Positions 8,114 through 16,652 of a stretch of 41,736 nucleotides of DNA are shown piece after piece. The position numbers and the translations under genes are program-made. Within the stretch, counting starts at the first letter, position 1, and the number at the start of each line of letters is the position of its first letter. The notes beneath the pieces were generated by a model. The model was not told where the DNA came from, searched no databases, and worked only from the letters and a program-made list of their open reading frames with translations. This DNA comes from Rhodococcus jostii NBRC 16295 (lineage in GTDB: Bacteria > Actinomycetota > Actinomycetes > Mycobacteriales > Mycobacteriaceae), in NCBI RefSeq assembly GCF_001894825.1, contig NZ_BCWY01000083.1:1-41736 (forward strand), in the 5' to 3' direction.

Positions 8114-9063
8114 GCATCGAACTGGTCGAGGTCGTCCGTTCCGGTTTCCGTGAGTGCGTCCACCGCGGTTCGGCGGTGATCCTCCGCGCGGACGGCGAGA
8201 TCGCCCTCACCCTCGGTGAGGTGCACACGCCGATCTATCCGCGGTCGTCGAACAAGCCATGGCAGGCCGTGACCATGCTGCGGAACGGCTTCGAGCCGTC
8301 CAGTTCCGAGGAGCTCGCGATCGCGACGGCATCCCACGAGGGTGAGTCGGACCACATCGAACTCGTCGAGCGGCTGCTGGCCCGGTACGGCCTCGACGAG
8401 GACCTGCTCCGCTGTCCCGCGGACCTGCCTTCCAACGAACTCGCCCGGGCCGAACTGCTGGCCGCCGGTGAGCTCCCCCGGCCGGTGTACATGAACTGCT
8501 CGGGCAAGCACGCGGCGATGCTCGCCACGTGCCTGGCCAACGACTGGCCGCTGGACAGCTACCTCGAGCCGACGCATCCGCTGCAACTCGCGGTCGTCGA
8601 GACCCTCGGGTCGATCAGCGGCGACGTCGATGCCGAACTCGGCATCGACGGATGCGGGCTGCCGATCGTCCCGCTGTCGCTGACGCATCTGGCACGGGCG
8701 TTCGCCCGGCTCGTAACCGCCGAGCCCGACTCCCCCGAGCTCGCCGTCGCAGACGCTGTCCGCGAACACCCGTACCTCGTCTCGGGCACCGGGAAGGACG
8801 ACGCGCGGCTGATGCCGGTCGTGCCCGGGCTGCTGTCGAAGGCCGGCGCCGACGGCGTCTACGCAGGCGCGCTTGCGGACGGCTCGGCGTTCGCGCTGAA
8901 GGTCGACGACGGCCACGAACGGGCCCGGTTACCCCTCGCCGCAGCACTTCTCCACAGGATGGGCGCCGAATGGACCGAGGATCTCGCGGCCCTCGCGTCG
9001 CAGCCCGTGCTCGGCGGCGGTGTCCGAGTGGGAACGGTCCGGGCAATTCCGGGAGTCTTCTGA
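8110..9063 (+). CDS. Asparaginase family protein (PF06089 type)
   Basis: This 317-residue protein matches the bacterial 'L-asparaginase II' family with the segments PRSSNKPWQAV, ATASHEGE, MNCSGKHAAML and GIDGCGLP, which differs from E. coli AnsB. The expected reaction is hydrolysis of L-asparagine to aspartate and ammonia. No signal peptide is visible, so it is cytosolic. The start is a TTG at 8110 that overlaps the MOSC stop as TTGA; no ATG or GTG lies nearby in this frame upstream, and translation from TTG gives MSIELVEVVRSGF, a normal family N-terminus. It is the last gene of the ygfZ operon. Substrate specificity is untested. Confidence 0.87.
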   Translation: MSIELVEVVRSGFRECVHRGSAVILRADGEIALTLGEVHTPIYPRSSNKPWQAVTMLRNGFEPSSSEELAIATASHEGESDHIELVERLLARYGLDEDLLRCPADLPSNELARAELLAAGELPRPVYMNCSGKHAAMLATCLANDWPLDSYLEPTHPLQLAVVETLGSISGDVDAELGIDGCGLPIVPLSLTHLARAFARLVTAEPDSPELAVADAVREHPYLVSGTGKDDARLMPVVPGLLSKAGADGVYAGALADGSAFALKVDDGHERARLPLAAALLHRMGAEWTEDLAALASQPVLGGGVRVGTVRAIPGVF

Positions 9064-9160
9064 AGGCGAAATTCCGGCATCGGGGCAGTTCGCGAGCCCG
9101 GTGAGACTAAACCGACACTGCTTCGGGGTGTGGATGGAAGCGCGAGGGACTTTTCCACGC

Positions 9161-9166
9161 TAGAGT
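9161..9166 (+). promoter_or_regulatory. Candidate -10 box for the DUF3073 gene
   Basis: TAGAGT fits TANNNT and would give a leader of about 72 bases. That leader contains a small CGCG-AAAG-CGCG hairpin (about 9222-9234) directly before the SD GAGGGGG. No clear -35 is visible. Confidence 0.35.
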
Positions 9167-9244
9167 GTGGAGCAGGAACTTACACACTCAAACGGGGCCG
9201 CCAAATTCCCCAGGCCGCCCCGCGAAAGCGCGAGGGGGTCAGCC

Positions 9245-9445
9245 ATGGGCCGCGGCCGGGCTAAGGCAAAGCAGACCAAGGTTGCACGCGAGCTGAAGTA
9301 CAGCGTACCGACCACGGATTTTGACAGCCTGCAAAGAGAGCTCTCAGGTGGGTCGTCCAACTCGCATCGGGACGAGGTCTTCGCTGACCAGCGTGCCGAC
9401 AGGGAGGGTCACTCCCGGGAGGATGACGACGACTGGCGGCGCTGA
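9245..9445 (+). CDS. DUF3073 family small basic protein
   Basis: The 66 residues begin MGRGRAKAKQTKVARELKYS, the diagnostic start of DUF3073, an actinobacterial family of unknown function. The basic N-terminus is followed by an acidic, arginine-containing tail ending DDDDWRR. It sits beside purM, as in Mycobacterium. An upstream in-frame ATG at 9167 exists but the family begins at 9245, and GAGGGGG about eight bases before the ATG is a strong SD. It is convergent with purM and shares the palindromic terminator at 9460-9497. The charge pattern would allow nucleic-acid binding, but that is a guess. Confidence 0.88.
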   Translation: MGRGRAKAKQTKVARELKYSVPTTDFDSLQRELSGGSSNSHRDEVFADQRADREGHSREDDDDWRR

Positions 9446-9459
9446 GATCTGAAGACAAC

Positions 9460-9497
9460 GAAATGAGGGGGAGCCGGTACCGGCTCCCCCTCATTTC
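9460..9497. terminator. Perfect 38-base palindrome, bidirectional terminator
   Basis: Nineteen bases on each side of 9478/9479 pair without a mismatch, centred on GAGCCGGTACCGGCTC and flanked by GAGGGG/CCCCTC and AAATGA/TCATTT. It lies between the convergent DUF3073 gene and purM, and its A/T ends give a short T-run in both directions. Confidence 0.85.
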
Positions 9498-9548
9498 CAC
9501 ATCTTCAGCCGGTCGGGGCCACTAGCTCGCCCCGTTCCGACAGACTGC

Positions 9549-9576
9549 GTCCGACCCTAGAAGTCCGACCCTAGAA
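9549..9576. repeat. 14-base tandem duplication at the purM 3' end
   Basis: GTCCGACCCTAGAA occurs twice in a row (9549-9562 and 9563-9576). The second copy contains the purM stop codon (TAG on the minus strand, 9571-9573). Because 14 is not a multiple of three, the copy beyond the stop is out of frame and does not affect the protein. Confidence 0.8.
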
Positions 9577-10650
9577 CCTCGGGTGATCGCCCGCGAGAAC
9601 CGCGCGATCCGCCGACACGTCGTGCGACTTCTTGATGCTGCCCAGCGTCCAGCAGTCGATGTGCCGTGCCGTCAGGACGGCCAGCGCGCGATCGACGTCC
9701 TCGGGCGCCACGATCGCGACCATGCCGACGCCCATGTTGAACGTCTGCTCCATCTCCGCGCGCTCCACGCGTCCGCGCTGCGCGATCATCGCGAAGATCG
9801 GAGCCGGGCTCCACGTGCCGCGGTCGAGTTCGGCGACCAGGCCCTTGGGCATGACACGCGCGAGGTTGTTGGCGAGTCCACCGCCGGTGACGTGGCAGAA
9901 CGTGCGCACATCCGTCTCGGCGGCGAGCGCCAGGCAGTCCTTGGCGTAGATCTTGGTGGGCTCGAGCATCTCCTCGCCCAGCGTGCGGCCGAACTCGTCG
10001 ACGTGCGCGGTCAGGCTCATATGGTCGATCTCGAGCAAGACCTTGCGGGCCAGCGAGTAACCGTTGGAGTGCAATCCGGACGAACCCATCGCGATCACGA
10101 CGTCGCCGGGACGGACCCGATCGGGTCCGAGCACCTGATCAGCCTCGACCACACCGACACCGGTCGCGGACAGGTCGTAGTCGCCGTCCGCCATCACACC
10201 GGGATGCTCCGCGGTCTCGCCACCGAGCAGCGCGCAACCGGCTTGGATGCAGCCCTCCGCGATGCCGCTGACGAGTTCGGCGACCCGCTCGGGAACGACC
10301 CGCCCGACGGCGATGTAGTCCTGCAGGAACAGCGGCTCGGCGCCGCAGACGACGAGGTCGTCGACGACCATCGCGACCAGGTCGAGGCCCACGGTGTCGT
10401 GCTTGTCGAGTGCCTGGGCGACGGCGAGCTTGGTGCCGACACCATCGGTGGAGGCCGCGAGGAGCGGCTCCTTGTAGTCACCCTTGAGCGAGAACAGTCC
10501 CGCGAATCCACCGAGACCACCGAGAACCTCGGGACGGCTGGCGCGCTTGGCCAAGGGAGCGAAGAGTTCCACCGCCCGATCGCCTGCGGCGATGTCCACT
10601 CCTGCGGCGGCGTAGGACGCGCCAGGGCGACTTGTCGGATCCTCGGTCAT
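9571..10650 (-). CDS. purM: Phosphoribosylformylglycinamidine cyclo-ligase
   Basis: PurM (AIR synthetase) closes the imidazole ring, converting FGAM and ATP to AIR in the fifth step of de novo purine synthesis. The 359 residues contain AASTDGVGTKLAVA, the GGETAEHPG loop and MGSSGLHSNGYSLAR, all typical. The ATG at 10650 gives a family-like N-terminus (GASYAAAGVDIAAGDRAVELF), with GGAG ten bases upstream. It follows purF on the same strand after 120 bases with no obvious terminator, so the two are likely read together. It is cytosolic. Confidence 0.97.
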   Translation of the reverse strand: MTEDPTSRPGASYAAAGVDIAAGDRAVELFAPLAKRASRPEVLGGLGGFAGLFSLKGDYKEPLLAASTDGVGTKLAVAQALDKHDTVGLDLVAMVVDDLVVCGAEPLFLQDYIAVGRVVPERVAELVSGIAEGCIQAGCALLGGETAEHPGVMADGDYDLSATGVGVVEADQVLGPDRVRPGDVVIAMGSSGLHSNGYSLARKVLLEIDHMSLTAHVDEFGRTLGEEMLEPTKIYAKDCLALAAETDVRTFCHVTGGGLANNLARVMPKGLVAELDRGTWSPAPIFAMIAQRGRVERAEMEQTFNMGVGMVAIVAPEDVDRALAVLTARHIDCWTLGSIKKSHDVSADRAVLAGDHPRF

Positions 10651-10770
10651 GTGGTTGTTACTCCAGCCTTCTGTTGCTCGTCAAAATCGTGTCGGTCGGG
10701 CAATCGAGTGCTGTGATTGCGTCCTTACGGTACCGGAGTACGTTCTCCGGCCGGACCCCGATGTACTGGC

Positions 10771-12354
10771 CTACGGCCGACTGAGGGCGTTCGCGTTGTC
10801 GTTCTCCCGCGTCGCGGGACCGCCTGCCGCGCTCTCGAGCATTCCCTCGAGAACGTTCTTTCCGATCGACGTCTCCGTGGGGAGCGCGATGGGGTACGTG
10901 CCGTCGAAGCAGGCCGCGCACAGCCGCGATGCCGGCTGCTCGGTGGCGGCGATCATGCCTTCGGTGGAGATGTAGCCGAGGGTGTCGGCGCCGATGGAGC
11001 GGCGCACCCCTTCGAGCATCTCGTCGAAGCTGCCGGGTTCCCCGTTGCCGCCCGCGCCGTTGGCGATCAGCTCGGCCGGGGAGGCGAAGTCGATGCCGTA
11101 GAAGCAGGGCCACTTGACCGGCGGCGACGCGATGCGGACGTGGATCTCCAGTGCGCCGGCCTCGCGGAGCATCCGGATGAGCGCGCGCTGGGTGTTGCCG
11201 CGGACGATCGAATCGTCCACCACCACGAGGCGCTTGCCGCGGATGACTTCCTTGAGCGGGTTCAGCTTGAGACGGATACCGAGCTGGCGGATCGTCTGCG
11301 ACGGCTGGATGAAGGTGCGGCCCACGTAGGCGTTCTTCATCAGACCCTGGCCGTACGGAATGCCCGACCCTTGCGCGTACCCGACCGCGGCCGGGGTTCC
11401 CGATTCGGGCACCGGGATGACGAGGTCGCCCTCGGCGGGGTGCTCGGTGGCGAGGCGGCGGCCGATCTCGACGCGGGTCGAGTGCACCGAGCGTCCGCCG
11501 ATGACGCTGTCCGGGCGAGCGAGGTACACGTACTCGAACACGCAGCCCTTGGGCTCGGGGTTGGCGAAGCGGGAGGAGCGGACACCGTCGGCGTCGATGG
11601 CGAGCAGTTCGCCGGGCTCGATGTCGCGGACGAAGGAGGCACCGACGATGTCTAGTGCGGCCGTCTCGCTGGCCACCACCCAGCCGCGGTCCAGGCGTCC
11701 GAGGCACAGCGGGCGGATGCCGTGCGGGTCACGGGCCGCGTAGAGCGTGTGCTCGTCCATGAAGGTGAGACAGAACGCACCGCGCAGTGTCGGCAGGAGC
11801 TTCATGGCCGCCTGCTCGATCGTGCTGTCGGCGGCGGCGTGGGCCAGGAGGGCGCCGACGACGTCGGAGTCGGACGTGGCGCCGCCGGGACGCTTGTCGT
11901 TGACCAGTCCGGCCTCACGGGCGCGTTGCGCGAGCTCCGCCGTGTTGACGAGGTTGCCGTTGTGCCCGAGGGCGATGCCGCTGCCCGCGGCGGTGGTGCG
12001 GAAGATCGGCTGCGCGTTCTCCCACGTGGTCGAGCCCGTCGTGGAATAGCGACAGTGTCCGACTGCGACGTGGCCCGGCATTGCCGCCAGGGTCTGCTCG
12101 TCGAACACCTGGCTGACCAACCCGAGGTCCTTGAAGACCAGCACCTGCGAACCGTCGGCGACGGCGATACCCGCCGCCTCCTGCCCACGGTGCTGCAGAG
12201 CATAAAGTCCGTAGTAGGTGAGTTTCGCCACATCCTCTCCCGGCGCCCAGACGCCGAAGACTCCGCATTCTTCGCGGGGCTCGTTCTCGTCCTCATCGGA
12301 CGGGTTCGAGGAGAGGAGATTAGGACTGTGGACCGACAGATCGGCTCTGGTCAC
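10771..12354 (-). CDS. purF: Amidophosphoribosyltransferase
   Basis: PurF makes 5-phosphoribosylamine from PRPP and glutamine, the committed step of purine synthesis. Starting at the GTG at 12354 gives 527 residues with a 29-residue propeptide before the catalytic Cys30 in REECGVFGVW. The class II glutamine amidotransferase half (HRGQEAAGIA, GHNGNLVN) is followed by the PRPP motif VVVDDSIVRGNT. Cysteines in KGCVF, KWPCF and RLCAACFDG match the [4Fe-4S], propeptide-processed Bacillus type. The frame is open further upstream, but those residues are unlike PurF, and AGGGAG about nine bases before the GTG is a good SD. TAGACT at 12395-12400 (minus) is a likely -10. Confidence 0.95.
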   Translation of the reverse strand: MTRADLSVHSPNLLSSNPSDEDENEPREECGVFGVWAPGEDVAKLTYYGLYALQHRGQEAAGIAVADGSQVLVFKDLGLVSQVFDEQTLAAMPGHVAVGHCRYSTTGSTTWENAQPIFRTTAAGSGIALGHNGNLVNTAELAQRAREAGLVNDKRPGGATSDSDVVGALLAHAAADSTIEQAAMKLLPTLRGAFCLTFMDEHTLYAARDPHGIRPLCLGRLDRGWVVASETAALDIVGASFVRDIEPGELLAIDADGVRSSRFANPEPKGCVFEYVYLARPDSVIGGRSVHSTRVEIGRRLATEHPAEGDLVIPVPESGTPAAVGYAQGSGIPYGQGLMKNAYVGRTFIQPSQTIRQLGIRLKLNPLKEVIRGKRLVVVDDSIVRGNTQRALIRMLREAGALEIHVRIASPPVKWPCFYGIDFASPAELIANGAGGNGEPGSFDEMLEGVRRSIGADTLGYISTEGMIAATEQPASRLCAACFDGTYPIALPTETSIGKNVLEGMLESAAGGPATRENDNANALSRP

Positions 12355-12394
12355 CGGGGTGCTCCCTGGGGATGGGCGTGTGAGGGGCAAGGTC

Positions 12395-12400
12395 AGTCTA
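12395..12400 (-). promoter_or_regulatory. Candidate -10 box for purF
   Basis: On the minus strand this reads TAGACT, about 40 bases before the purF GTG, giving a leader of about 34 bases with the SD inside it. No good -35 is seen, and no purine-operator dyad was recognised. Confidence 0.4.
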
Positions 12401-12471
12401 CGTGCCCGGCGCGGGCGGTTCGCCCACGGTGCCGCTCGAACCGGCCCGACTCCCGGACGAACGGGCCAAAA

Positions 12472-12477
12472 TAGATT
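12472..12477 (+). promoter_or_regulatory. Candidate -10 box for the fatty-acid methyltransferase gene
   Basis: TAGATT lies in an AT-rich patch unusual for this window (CAAAATAGATTAG), about 50 bases before the ATG at 12528. It faces away from the purF promoter. Confidence 0.4.
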
Positions 12478-12527
12478 AGTTTCGGTACCGATCAGCATCC
12501 TCGAACCACCGAGCGGGGGCTTTTCCG

Positions 12528-13847
12528 ATGAACATCCGCACCACGGCTCCGACCGCCGCAGGACGTCTCCTGAGCGCCTTCGAGGGCGCGATGGGCATCC
12601 CCCTTCCCGTGCACGTCCGCTGCTGGGACGGTTCGGAGGCGGGACCCGCGTCCGACGTCACCATCGTCTTCCGGAACCGCAGAGCGATCCGGCGGGTGCT
12701 GTGGTCGCCGAACGAGCTCGGACTCGTCCGGGCCTACGTGTCCGGCGACCTCGAGATCGAGGGCGACGTCTTCCGGTTGCTCGCCCTCCCCGACCTCGTG
12801 GACCGGCTGGGAACCCTGAGCGTCCGCGGTTCCGACTGTCGCAGCGTCCTGAAGTCGCTGACGACGTTCGTCCGGCTCGGGGGTCTCGGGCTGCGACCCC
12901 GACCACCGTCGGTGGAGGCGCCACGGCGGCGCGGCACCAAACACAGCAAGGCGCGCGACGCGTCGTCCGTCTCGTATCACTACGACGTGGGCAACGACTT
13001 CTACCGCCTGTTCCTGGGGCCGACGATGGTCTACTCCTGCGCGTACTGGGACCAGCGGTCCGGCAGCAGCGAGACGACCGGGACCCTCGAAGAGGCGCAG
13101 GACGACAAGCTGGACCTGATCTGCCGCAAGCTCGGCCTCCGGTCGGGGATGCGCCTGCTGGACGTGGGCTGCGGCTGGGGTTCGATGGCGATCCACGCCG
13201 CCGAGAAGTACGACGTGTCCGTCGTCGGGGTGACCCTCAGCCACGAACAGGCCGAATGGGCGCGGGCCCGGGTCTCCGAGGCCGGACTGTCGGATCGGAT
13301 CGAGATCCGGGTTCAGGACTACCGCGACATCGCCGACGGACCCTACGACGCGATCTCCAGCATCGGCATGTCCGAGCACGTCGGCGACTCCGCTCTGCTG
13401 GGGTACGCCGAGCACCTGCTCGACCTTCTGGGCCCCGAGGGGCGCCTGCTCAACCACGCCATCGCGTCGGTCCGGTCGCTCACCGGCACGGAGAATTCGC
13501 CGGGGTTGATCGAGAACTACATCTTCCCGGACGGTGAGGTGCTGCCGCTGAGCCGCACGCTCGACGCGTTCGAACACGCCGGACTCGAGGTGCGCGACAT
13601 CGAGGCCCTCCGTGAGCACTACGCACTCACGCTGCGGGCCTGGGTGAGCAGGCTGCGCGACTCCTGGGACGACGCGGTCCGGCTCGCCGGCGCCGAGCGG
13701 GCCCGCACCTGGCTGTTGTACCTCGCGGCCAGCGCACTGGGATTCGAGGAGAAGGGGCGGCTGACGATCCACCAGGTCCTCACCGTGCGACCGTCCGACG
13801 ACGGGTCGAGCGGCCTGCCGCGCACCCGCGCGCTGTGGCTCAGATGA
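12528..13847 (+). CDS. Cyclopropane-fatty-acid-synthase family SAM methyltransferase (UfaA1-like)
   Basis: The 439-residue protein belongs to the CFA synthase family, which methylates the double bond of phospholipid acyl chains using SAM. The SAM-binding motif LLDVGCGWGSMAIHAA is followed by VGVTLSHEQAEWAR; YHYDVGNDFYRLFLGPTMVYSCAYW and SIGMSEHVG are family signatures. The N-terminal 120 residues are the lipid-binding domain of full-length CFA enzymes, which short mycolic-acid cyclopropane synthases lack. UfaA1/BfaB, which starts tuberculostearic (10-methyl) acid synthesis, has this length, but its usual flavoprotein partner is not adjacent, so ordinary cyclopropanation remains possible. It is divergent from purF. 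Confidence 0.85.
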   Translation: MNIRTTAPTAAGRLLSAFEGAMGIPLPVHVRCWDGSEAGPASDVTIVFRNRRAIRRVLWSPNELGLVRAYVSGDLEIEGDVFRLLALPDLVDRLGTLSVRGSDCRSVLKSLTTFVRLGGLGLRPRPPSVEAPRRRGTKHSKARDASSVSYHYDVGNDFYRLFLGPTMVYSCAYWDQRSGSSETTGTLEEAQDDKLDLICRKLGLRSGMRLLDVGCGWGSMAIHAAEKYDVSVVGVTLSHEQAEWARARVSEAGLSDRIEIRVQDYRDIADGPYDAISSIGMSEHVGDSALLGYAEHLLDLLGPEGRLLNHAIASVRSLTGTENSPGLIENYIFPDGEVLPLSRTLDAFEHAGLEVRDIEALREHYALTLRAWVSRLRDSWDDAVRLAGAERARTWLLYLAASALGFEEKGRLTIHQVLTVRPSDDGSSGLPRTRALWLR

Positions 13848-14234
13848 CTACACGCGCAGCAGCGGCAGCCAGTGGGCGATCTCCCCGGCCCGGCTCCCCG
13901 ACACCGAGACTCCGCCGTCGGCGGTCGCGCCGTCGAAGTCCAGCAGCCCCGTCACCATCAGCAGCCACGTCCGCGGATCGGTCTCCACGACATTCGGCGG
14001 GGTGCCGCGGGTGTGCCGGGGACCCTCGATGCACTGGACGGCGACGAACGGGGGAACCCGCACCTCCACGCTCGAACCCGGCGCCACCTGCTCGAGCGTC
14101 CGGGCACTGAGCCGGACCGCCGCGGCCAGCTGGGTGCGGGACGGCTTCTCCGTGGAGTCGCCGCGCAGCCACGGACCGACCTCGAGGACGGCGGCTCTCA
14201 GTTCGGCGGGATCTACGGCACGACGGGACGGCAT
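13848..14234 (-). CDS. SCP-like (bacterial sterol-carrier-protein orthologue) family protein
   Basis: The 128-residue product has no catalytic motif that I recognise. Segments such as SSVEVRVPPFVAVQC, GPRHTRGTPPNVVETDPRTWLLMVTGL and SGSRAGEIAHWLPLLRV fit the actinobacterial 'bacterial SCP orthologue' family, seen near purF in mycobacteria. Members are thought to bind lipid, but no function is established. It lies four bases after the CPBP gene and is the last gene of the purL operon; its stop abuts the stop of the convergent methyltransferase gene with no room for a terminator. Confidence 0.75.
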   Translation of the reverse strand: MPSRRAVDPAELRAAVLEVGPWLRGDSTEKPSRTQLAAAVRLSARTLEQVAPGSSVEVRVPPFVAVQCIEGPRHTRGTPPNVVETDPRTWLLMVTGLLDFDGATADGGVSVSGSRAGEIAHWLPLLRV

Positions 14235-14238
14235 ACGG

Positions 14239-14883
14239 TCAATCTACTGCGCGGGCCCGCGCCACCTCGGCGGCCACCGCCCCACCGACGTTCACCGAAA
14301 GGTGCAGCAGTGCAGGGGCTACGACGCTGCCGCTGCGCCGGCGCAACCACTCGAACAGCCACGTCGACGCGCCGGTGAGCAGTACGGTCGTCCTCACGTC
14401 GTCGCCGGCGGTCCGCGCGGCCCGCACGTGCCACAGCCCGAACGTCGTGGCGTGCAGGACATCAGCCGTCGTGGGTGCCCACCCCCGGTGGAACATGGCC
14501 GACAGGACGCTGCGGAACACCAGTTCCTCGTGCGTCACCGTTCCCACCGGTATCCGGAACCCCACCCAGCCGGCGAGATCGGTGGCGCCGTCCCCCGGCG
14601 GCACACGTTTTCGCAGCGCGGGGACGCTCAGGGTGATCGCATATCCCGCGAGCGGCGCGACGGACGCCAGGGCGCCGTAGTGGAGTCCGGACCGCACCCG
14701 CGACGCGGACAGCCCCAGTTCGTCGACGCCGTACCCGGCGGCGCGCGCGGCTCCCACAGCCGACAGTCCGAGCGCACCGCCCGCGACGGCCCGCCCGTAC
14801 GGGCCGAGCCCCGACCGGGGCAGCACGACGTTGTTCCACACCAGCGCCGCCGTCGCAGCCGCAACGGAGGCGAGCCTGCTCAC
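14239..14883 (-). CDS. CPBP-family intramembrane glutamic protease
   Basis: The 214-residue membrane protein shows the CPBP/Rce1 pattern: motif 1 EExxxR as Glu119-Glu120-Arg124 (HEELVFR), motif 2 with His152 (FGLWHVR), and a last helix with His194 and Asn198 (LLHLSVN). Homologues process prenylated proteins in eukaryotes or act in bacteriocin immunity and signalling in bacteria; the bacterial substrate here is unknown. Translation starts at a GTG that overlaps the stop of the alpha/beta-hydrolase gene as GTGA. The frame is open far upstream, but that portion is noise over the neighbour. Confidence 0.85.
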   Translation of the reverse strand: MSRLASVAAATAALVWNNVVLPRSGLGPYGRAVAGGALGLSAVGAARAAGYGVDELGLSASRVRSGLHYGALASVAPLAGYAITLSVPALRKRVPPGDGATDLAGWVGFRIPVGTVTHEELVFRSVLSAMFHRGWAPTTADVLHATTFGLWHVRAARTAGDDVRTTVLLTGASTWLFEWLRRRSGSVVAPALLHLSVNVGGAVAAEVARARAVD

Positions 14884-16649
14884 TTCTCCGGGCCCTCTGT
14901 CCCGGCGAGCGATTCGAGGGTGGAGCGGACGCGTTCGGTGTCGACGGCCGTCCACCCCTCGGGCTGGGCCACCGTGATCCAGCCGTCGAGGACGAGCGTC
15001 CCGTAGTTGTGGCCGTGCCCGTCGGGCACCCCGGCGGCGTTCGTGAGATCGGCCGACACCTGCCAGAACGTCACGAACGGAAACCATTTCATCGACGGCG
15101 AACGGTCGTCGCCCGGCGGTTCCTTCAGCCAGTCGGGCCGGGTGAACGCAAGGTCGGGTGACCACCACACGACGGGATCGGACGGGTGCTGGACGTACAG
15201 GATGCGCGGTGACAGCCACTCTCCGGTGTCTTCGACCATGTCGGCGGAGTCGTCGGCGAACCGCACCACCAGCCCCGCCGAATATTCGGGGTCCACCTCG
15301 GGTGTTCCCGGGTCGCGGCGCTGGATCAGCTGTCCCCACAGACGGTTCGAGTTGGGCGGCCCGACCCACAGAACACCGTCGACGGTCTGCCGGATGTCGC
15401 TGAGCGTCTCGAACGCACCCTCCCCTGCCTGGGTGCCGAGGCTTTCGCCGTAGACGAGCAGCTTGGGCCGGGTCGCCTCGGGTTCCTGCAACCACCGCTC
15501 ATGGATGCGGTCGATCAGTTCCTTACCCGCCTCCGCGGCCTTCTCCCGGTCGGCGAGGAACGAGATCCAACTCGGCAGGAACGAGTACTGGCTCGCCACC
15601 AACGCCGTGTCACCGTTGTGGACCAACTCGATCGCCTGCGCCGCAGTCGGATTGACCCACCCCGTGCCGGTGGTGGGGATGACGACGAGAACCTTCCGCG
15701 AGAAGGCGCCGGTCCGCTCGAGTTCACCGATGACGACATCCATGCGCGCGTCGGTGTCCTCGGCGGTCTCGAGACCCGCATAGACGCGGATCGGGTCCTT
15801 GGCCGGTGTGCCGTTGGCGGCGGTGAGCTCGTCGGCGTCGAGACCGCGGGACACGAAGTTGCGGCCCTCGTAGCCGAGACTGTCCCACGACGCGAGAGAC
15901 TCCGGGCTACCGGACTTCTCGGGGTCGAGGGGCTGCTCGACGCCGTCCCGGGTGGTCGAATTCTGCAGGCTGAAGGCGGCATTCGTGGCGGCGTACACAC
16001 CGCGCATCAGCACACCGTCGACGAGGAGGAAGAACAGCACCGTCACGATGAGGATGCCGACCGTGGTCGCGGTCGGGATCGCGAGGTGCCACCGCCGGAT
16101 GAGGCGTCCCGCGATCCATCGCACCAGTTCGCGCAACAGCCGGTATGCCGAGATGATCGCGGCACCCACGATCAGGCTCAGACCACCCGTGCGGATGTAG
16201 CCGGTGGTGGTGGTTCCCTCCGCCCCCATCAGCGCGGCGAGTTCCCGCTGCCAGGCGGCGGAATACGCGAGCATCACGAGACTGACGACCACGCACGTCA
16301 CCGTCACGAGCACACGCAGGCCGGTGGACCACGGTTCCGGCAGCGGCCACCAGGACCGGCGCCTCAGGAAGTAGCGGCGCACCGCCCAGCCGATCGCCGT
16401 TCCCACCGTGTAGCCGATGGCGGCGTTGATGCCGCCGATCAGCCCCTGGAACAACCAATCGCGGGGCAGCAGCGACGGCGTGAGCGACCAGCAGAAGAAC
16501 AGCGTCGCGAACGCGATGCCGGTGAAGTCGAGACGAAGGAAACGCCAGGTCCGGTCGAGCCGGGGGCCGTGGAGGAGTGCAGGATCAACCAGCCGCGAGA
16601 GTTCCCGCGGCCCCCTGTCAACCCTCTCCAATGCCCCCGATTCGACCAT
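14880..16649 (-). CDS. Membrane-anchored alpha/beta-hydrolase (Abhydrolase_9 type)
   Basis: About five hydrophobic helices (near residues 44-62, 68-90, 110-130, 155-172 and 192-212) come before an alpha/beta-hydrolase domain with the nucleophile elbow YGESLG (Ser403). The 589-residue length and helical N-terminal domain match the actinobacterial Abhydrolase_9_N plus Abhydrolase_9 pair, whose substrate is unknown; an envelope lipid ester is plausible. The hydrolase domain begins after the last helix, near residue 225. It starts three bases after purL and overlaps the CPBP gene, so it depends on the purL transcript. The family assignment is firm; the function is not. Confidence 0.85.
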   Translation of the reverse strand: MVESGALERVDRGPRELSRLVDPALLHGPRLDRTWRFLRLDFTGIAFATLFFCWSLTPSLLPRDWLFQGLIGGINAAIGYTVGTAIGWAVRRYFLRRRSWWPLPEPWSTGLRVLVTVTCVVVSLVMLAYSAAWQRELAALMGAEGTTTTGYIRTGGLSLIVGAAIISAYRLLRELVRWIAGRLIRRWHLAIPTATTVGILIVTVLFFLLVDGVLMRGVYAATNAAFSLQNSTTRDGVEQPLDPEKSGSPESLASWDSLGYEGRNFVSRGLDADELTAANGTPAKDPIRVYAGLETAEDTDARMDVVIGELERTGAFSRKVLVVIPTTGTGWVNPTAAQAIELVHNGDTALVASQYSFLPSWISFLADREKAAEAGKELIDRIHERWLQEPEATRPKLLVYGESLGTQAGEGAFETLSDIRQTVDGVLWVGPPNSNRLWGQLIQRRDPGTPEVDPEYSAGLVVRFADDSADMVEDTGEWLSPRILYVQHPSDPVVWWSPDLAFTRPDWLKEPPGDDRSPSMKWFPFVTFWQVSADLTNAAGVPDGHGHNYGTLVLDGWITVAQPEGWTAVDTERVRSTLESLAGTEGPEK

Positions 16650-16652
16650 TCA

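Noticed and set aside
9064..9244. Possible riboswitch or small RNA in the longest gap on the left side
   Set aside because: Only a weak -10 and a small CGCG hairpin before the SD were seen; no known aptamer pattern was recognised.
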